Shown here: in pieces, positions 62,644-64,000 of the stretch
How the letters are laid out: the number at the start of each line of letters is the position of its first letter
Numbering within the stretch: position 1 is the first letter of the stretch
From: Pyrenophora tritici-repentis
Taxonomy: Eukaryota; Ascomycota; Dothideomycetes; Pleosporales; Pleosporaceae
Direction of reading: 5' to 3'
DNA length: 64,000 nucleotides
Assembly (NCBI RefSeq): GCF_003171515.1
Contig: NC_089397.1
Location: 2,046,001-2,110,000 of the forward strand
Made by a program: the position numbers and the translations under genes
Notes under the pieces: model-generated
Seen by the model: only the letters and a program-made list of their open reading frames with translations
Databases searched by the model: none
What the model was told of the DNA's origin: nothing

Positions 62644-62860
62644 TAAGTGCGAAAAGGGAAATAACGATAACTTAGGAATGCATTCTGTTCGGTGATAGTT
62701 CTGATTGATTGTCTTACGAAGGAGAACTATGGAAGAGCTAGGTATAGGAGGTCTGGTCTGAGCGCTGCCCGGACGCCGCGATCAGTTCGCCTGCTCGCGT
62801 GACCGAGATCAGTGCGGCCGATCGCGTGGCTGAGATATCGTTGATATCTGTGATCCGACA
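62626..62860. repeat. solo LTR inside element E integrase (235 bp)
   Basis: It begins TGTTGGTTGGCTTTGC and ends GTGATCCGACA. Flanks are CCGAG (62621-62625) and CCAAG (62861-62865), a 5-bp duplication with one A/G difference. Integrase sequence resumes on both sides, confirming an insertion. Its ends resemble the element A LTR (TGTTGG) but the body does not. Confidence 0.8.
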
Positions 62861-63954
62861 CCAAGATCTTTAAGCACATGGAGCAACTCGCTGTAGCCGC
62901 GCTCGTTGTGAAGCTTCACGACTACTACGACCGCGCCGAACTGGCGTTTAATCTTAGCTAGTAGACGCATCACTGTGCGCTTAAGGGTGCCTGAGCTCTT
63001 GTCTGGTAGGCAGCATGTCTCATGCCACTTACTGTACGAACACACTGCATGGAGCCTCCATAGATCTCCATTGTAGCAGCGCTCGTTTCTTTCCCTTAGG
63101 TGCACTAGGTCCATACCTATTCGGTAGAACGGACGTTCAGCTGGCTCACTTTGAGCTCTCCTGCTCACAAACTTGTGAAGCTTCGTTTCAATACAAACTT
63201 GACAGTCCGTCCATGTCGGAGCGATTGCCTGCTCCTCGACACTGATCCCGATCACATGATCGTTTAGGTGCCCAACTGCTTTTCGGCTGATATGGCCGAA
63301 CATCCGATGAGCCGTGTCCTGACTGACTGAGGGATCCTTCCTCGGTTCCTTTGAGGGCTTGGTATATCGAGTCGCGTACGTAGAGAGTAGATCTAGCTCA
63401 ACTTTCTGGTCTTTCTCCACGTCGACGAGCCAGTGGCCGTCTCTGTATTGGAGAAGACAGATTATGTTCGATGCCTTCTTCTGATACAGACAGTCTCTGC
63501 CTGAGTCAAAGTTTATGCCGAGAGATCGGCTCCGCGATAGACCAACGACGCTCGTGAAGAAGCCAGGGATGTACGCCACCCATGTAAGCTTCATGTGTCC
63601 TTCTCCTGTCGGAGTCTTGACCTGGATAGTCGTTTCTCCCCATTCTTCGACCTGAGTGAGGGCTCCTCCAGCGTATACACAGTCTGAAGGCCTACCTCTC
63701 TTTGTCAAGATCCAGTCGGCTCCTTTCGTATTCGTGACGTGGCAGTTCGAACCTAGATCAAGTATCCATCTCGTGAGCAGTGGTGGAGCTAATAGTCCTG
63801 TAGCTACAGCAGTCTGCAGCACCGCATTAACGTGTGGCTTATCGCGCGCTGGCTGTCCATCGTCCATACTAATCATGGACGAGCTCTGGAACTCAGCCTG
63901 CGGCTTTATCTTCTTCCTAAGGCCCTGCTCTGTTGCTCTTAATGCGTTGGCCAT
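62861..63954 (-). pseudogene. element E protease and integrase N-terminal part
   Basis: The frame contains WILDLGSNCHVTNTKGADW, the protease block with Leu where the catalytic triplet normally has Ser or Thr (DLG instead of DSG/DTG). The integrase zinc region reads HRMFGHISRKAVGHL and CQVCIETKLHKF, then the core MDLVHL and LHNERGYSELLHVLKDLG. The protein runs into the solo LTR at 62860. The frame is open beyond 63954 to the window edge. Confidence 0.85.
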
Positions 63955-64000
63955 CGAATTCGACGTTGGACTGTCTCTAAGCTCTGTGAACTTGTCCTGA

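Larger units (their letters stand above)
59596..64000 (-). mobile_element. Ty1/copia retrotransposon E, broken, runs off the window
   Basis: On the minus strand the order is protease, integrase, RT, RNase H, purine tract, 3' LTR; the 5' LTR and gag start are beyond 64000. In-frame stops at 60993 and 61836, a duplication-caused shift near 62230 and a solo LTR at 62626-62860 make it defective. It belongs to the same lineage as element A. Confidence 0.92.

Noticed and set aside
1..64000. CRISPR arrays, bacterial operons, riboswitches or rRNA genes
   Set aside because: None was seen; introns, fungal gene families and eukaryotic retroelements show a eukaryotic nuclear context.

Overview
The window reads as nuclear DNA of a filamentous ascomycete (Pezizomycotina). 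The evidence is introns of about 45-75 bp with fungal splice sites, a highly reducing polyketide synthase, a Zn(II)2Cys6 regulator, 14-helix MFS transporters, and nested retrotransposons, some with RIP-like (CpA/TpG to TpA) decay. I cannot name the species.

Layout. 1-5272: the 3' end of a Ty1/copia element (C), a palindromic pair of its LTRs, and a further solo LTR of the same family broken by a tRNA-headed SINE. 5490-31182: a decaying biosynthetic cluster with five genes: a KS-AT-DH-(MT)-ER-KR-ACP polyketide synthase (minus), an MFS exporter (minus), a Zn2Cys6 regulator (plus), a PLP-dependent alpha-oxoamine synthase (minus) and a 3-ketosphinganine-reductase-like SDR (plus). A PKS without a thioesterase plus an oxoamine synthase plus a TSC10-type reductase is the core expected for a sphinganine-analogue (fumonisin/AAL-toxin-like) metabolite; that product assignment is inference. 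The PKS carries two in-frame stop codons, one frame change, and an 11-kb copia element (A, target duplication AAAGG) that itself contains a 5.7-kb copia element (B, target duplication CCTGC). The regulator and the oxoamine synthase are both cut off at one solo LTR that has no target duplication, as if recombination between two elements deleted everything between them. The exporter and the SDR still look intact.

31183-34738: sparse DNA with a solo LTR and an eroded MFS pseudogene. 34739-44001: a truncated pogo/Fot1-type transposon, an apparently complete hAT element, and a copia element (D) that lacks its 3' LTR. 44186-48420: a 1,074-codon ORF with N-terminal C2H2-like motifs and a tyrosine-recombinase-like residue pattern, followed by remnants resembling the C-terminal part of fungal telomere-linked RecQ-type proteins; no helicase core is present. 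About 48421-54450: a Tad1-like LINE whose two ORFs overlap at UAAUG. 54450-59595: mostly non-coding, with one possible LTR and one small hypothetical gene. 59596-64000: a broken copia element (E) with a solo LTR in its integrase, running off the window.

The most notable observations are: (i) the cluster has been disabled by several independent events, including LTR-mediated fusion of two neighbouring genes; (ii) three copia elements carry primer-binding sites that match tRNA anticodon arms, two of them ending exactly at tRNA nucleotide 39 and one matching tRNA-Lys(CUU) rather than initiator Met; (iii) the C2H2/recombinase-like ORF; (iv) UAAUG coupling in the LINE; and (v) a nested SINE.
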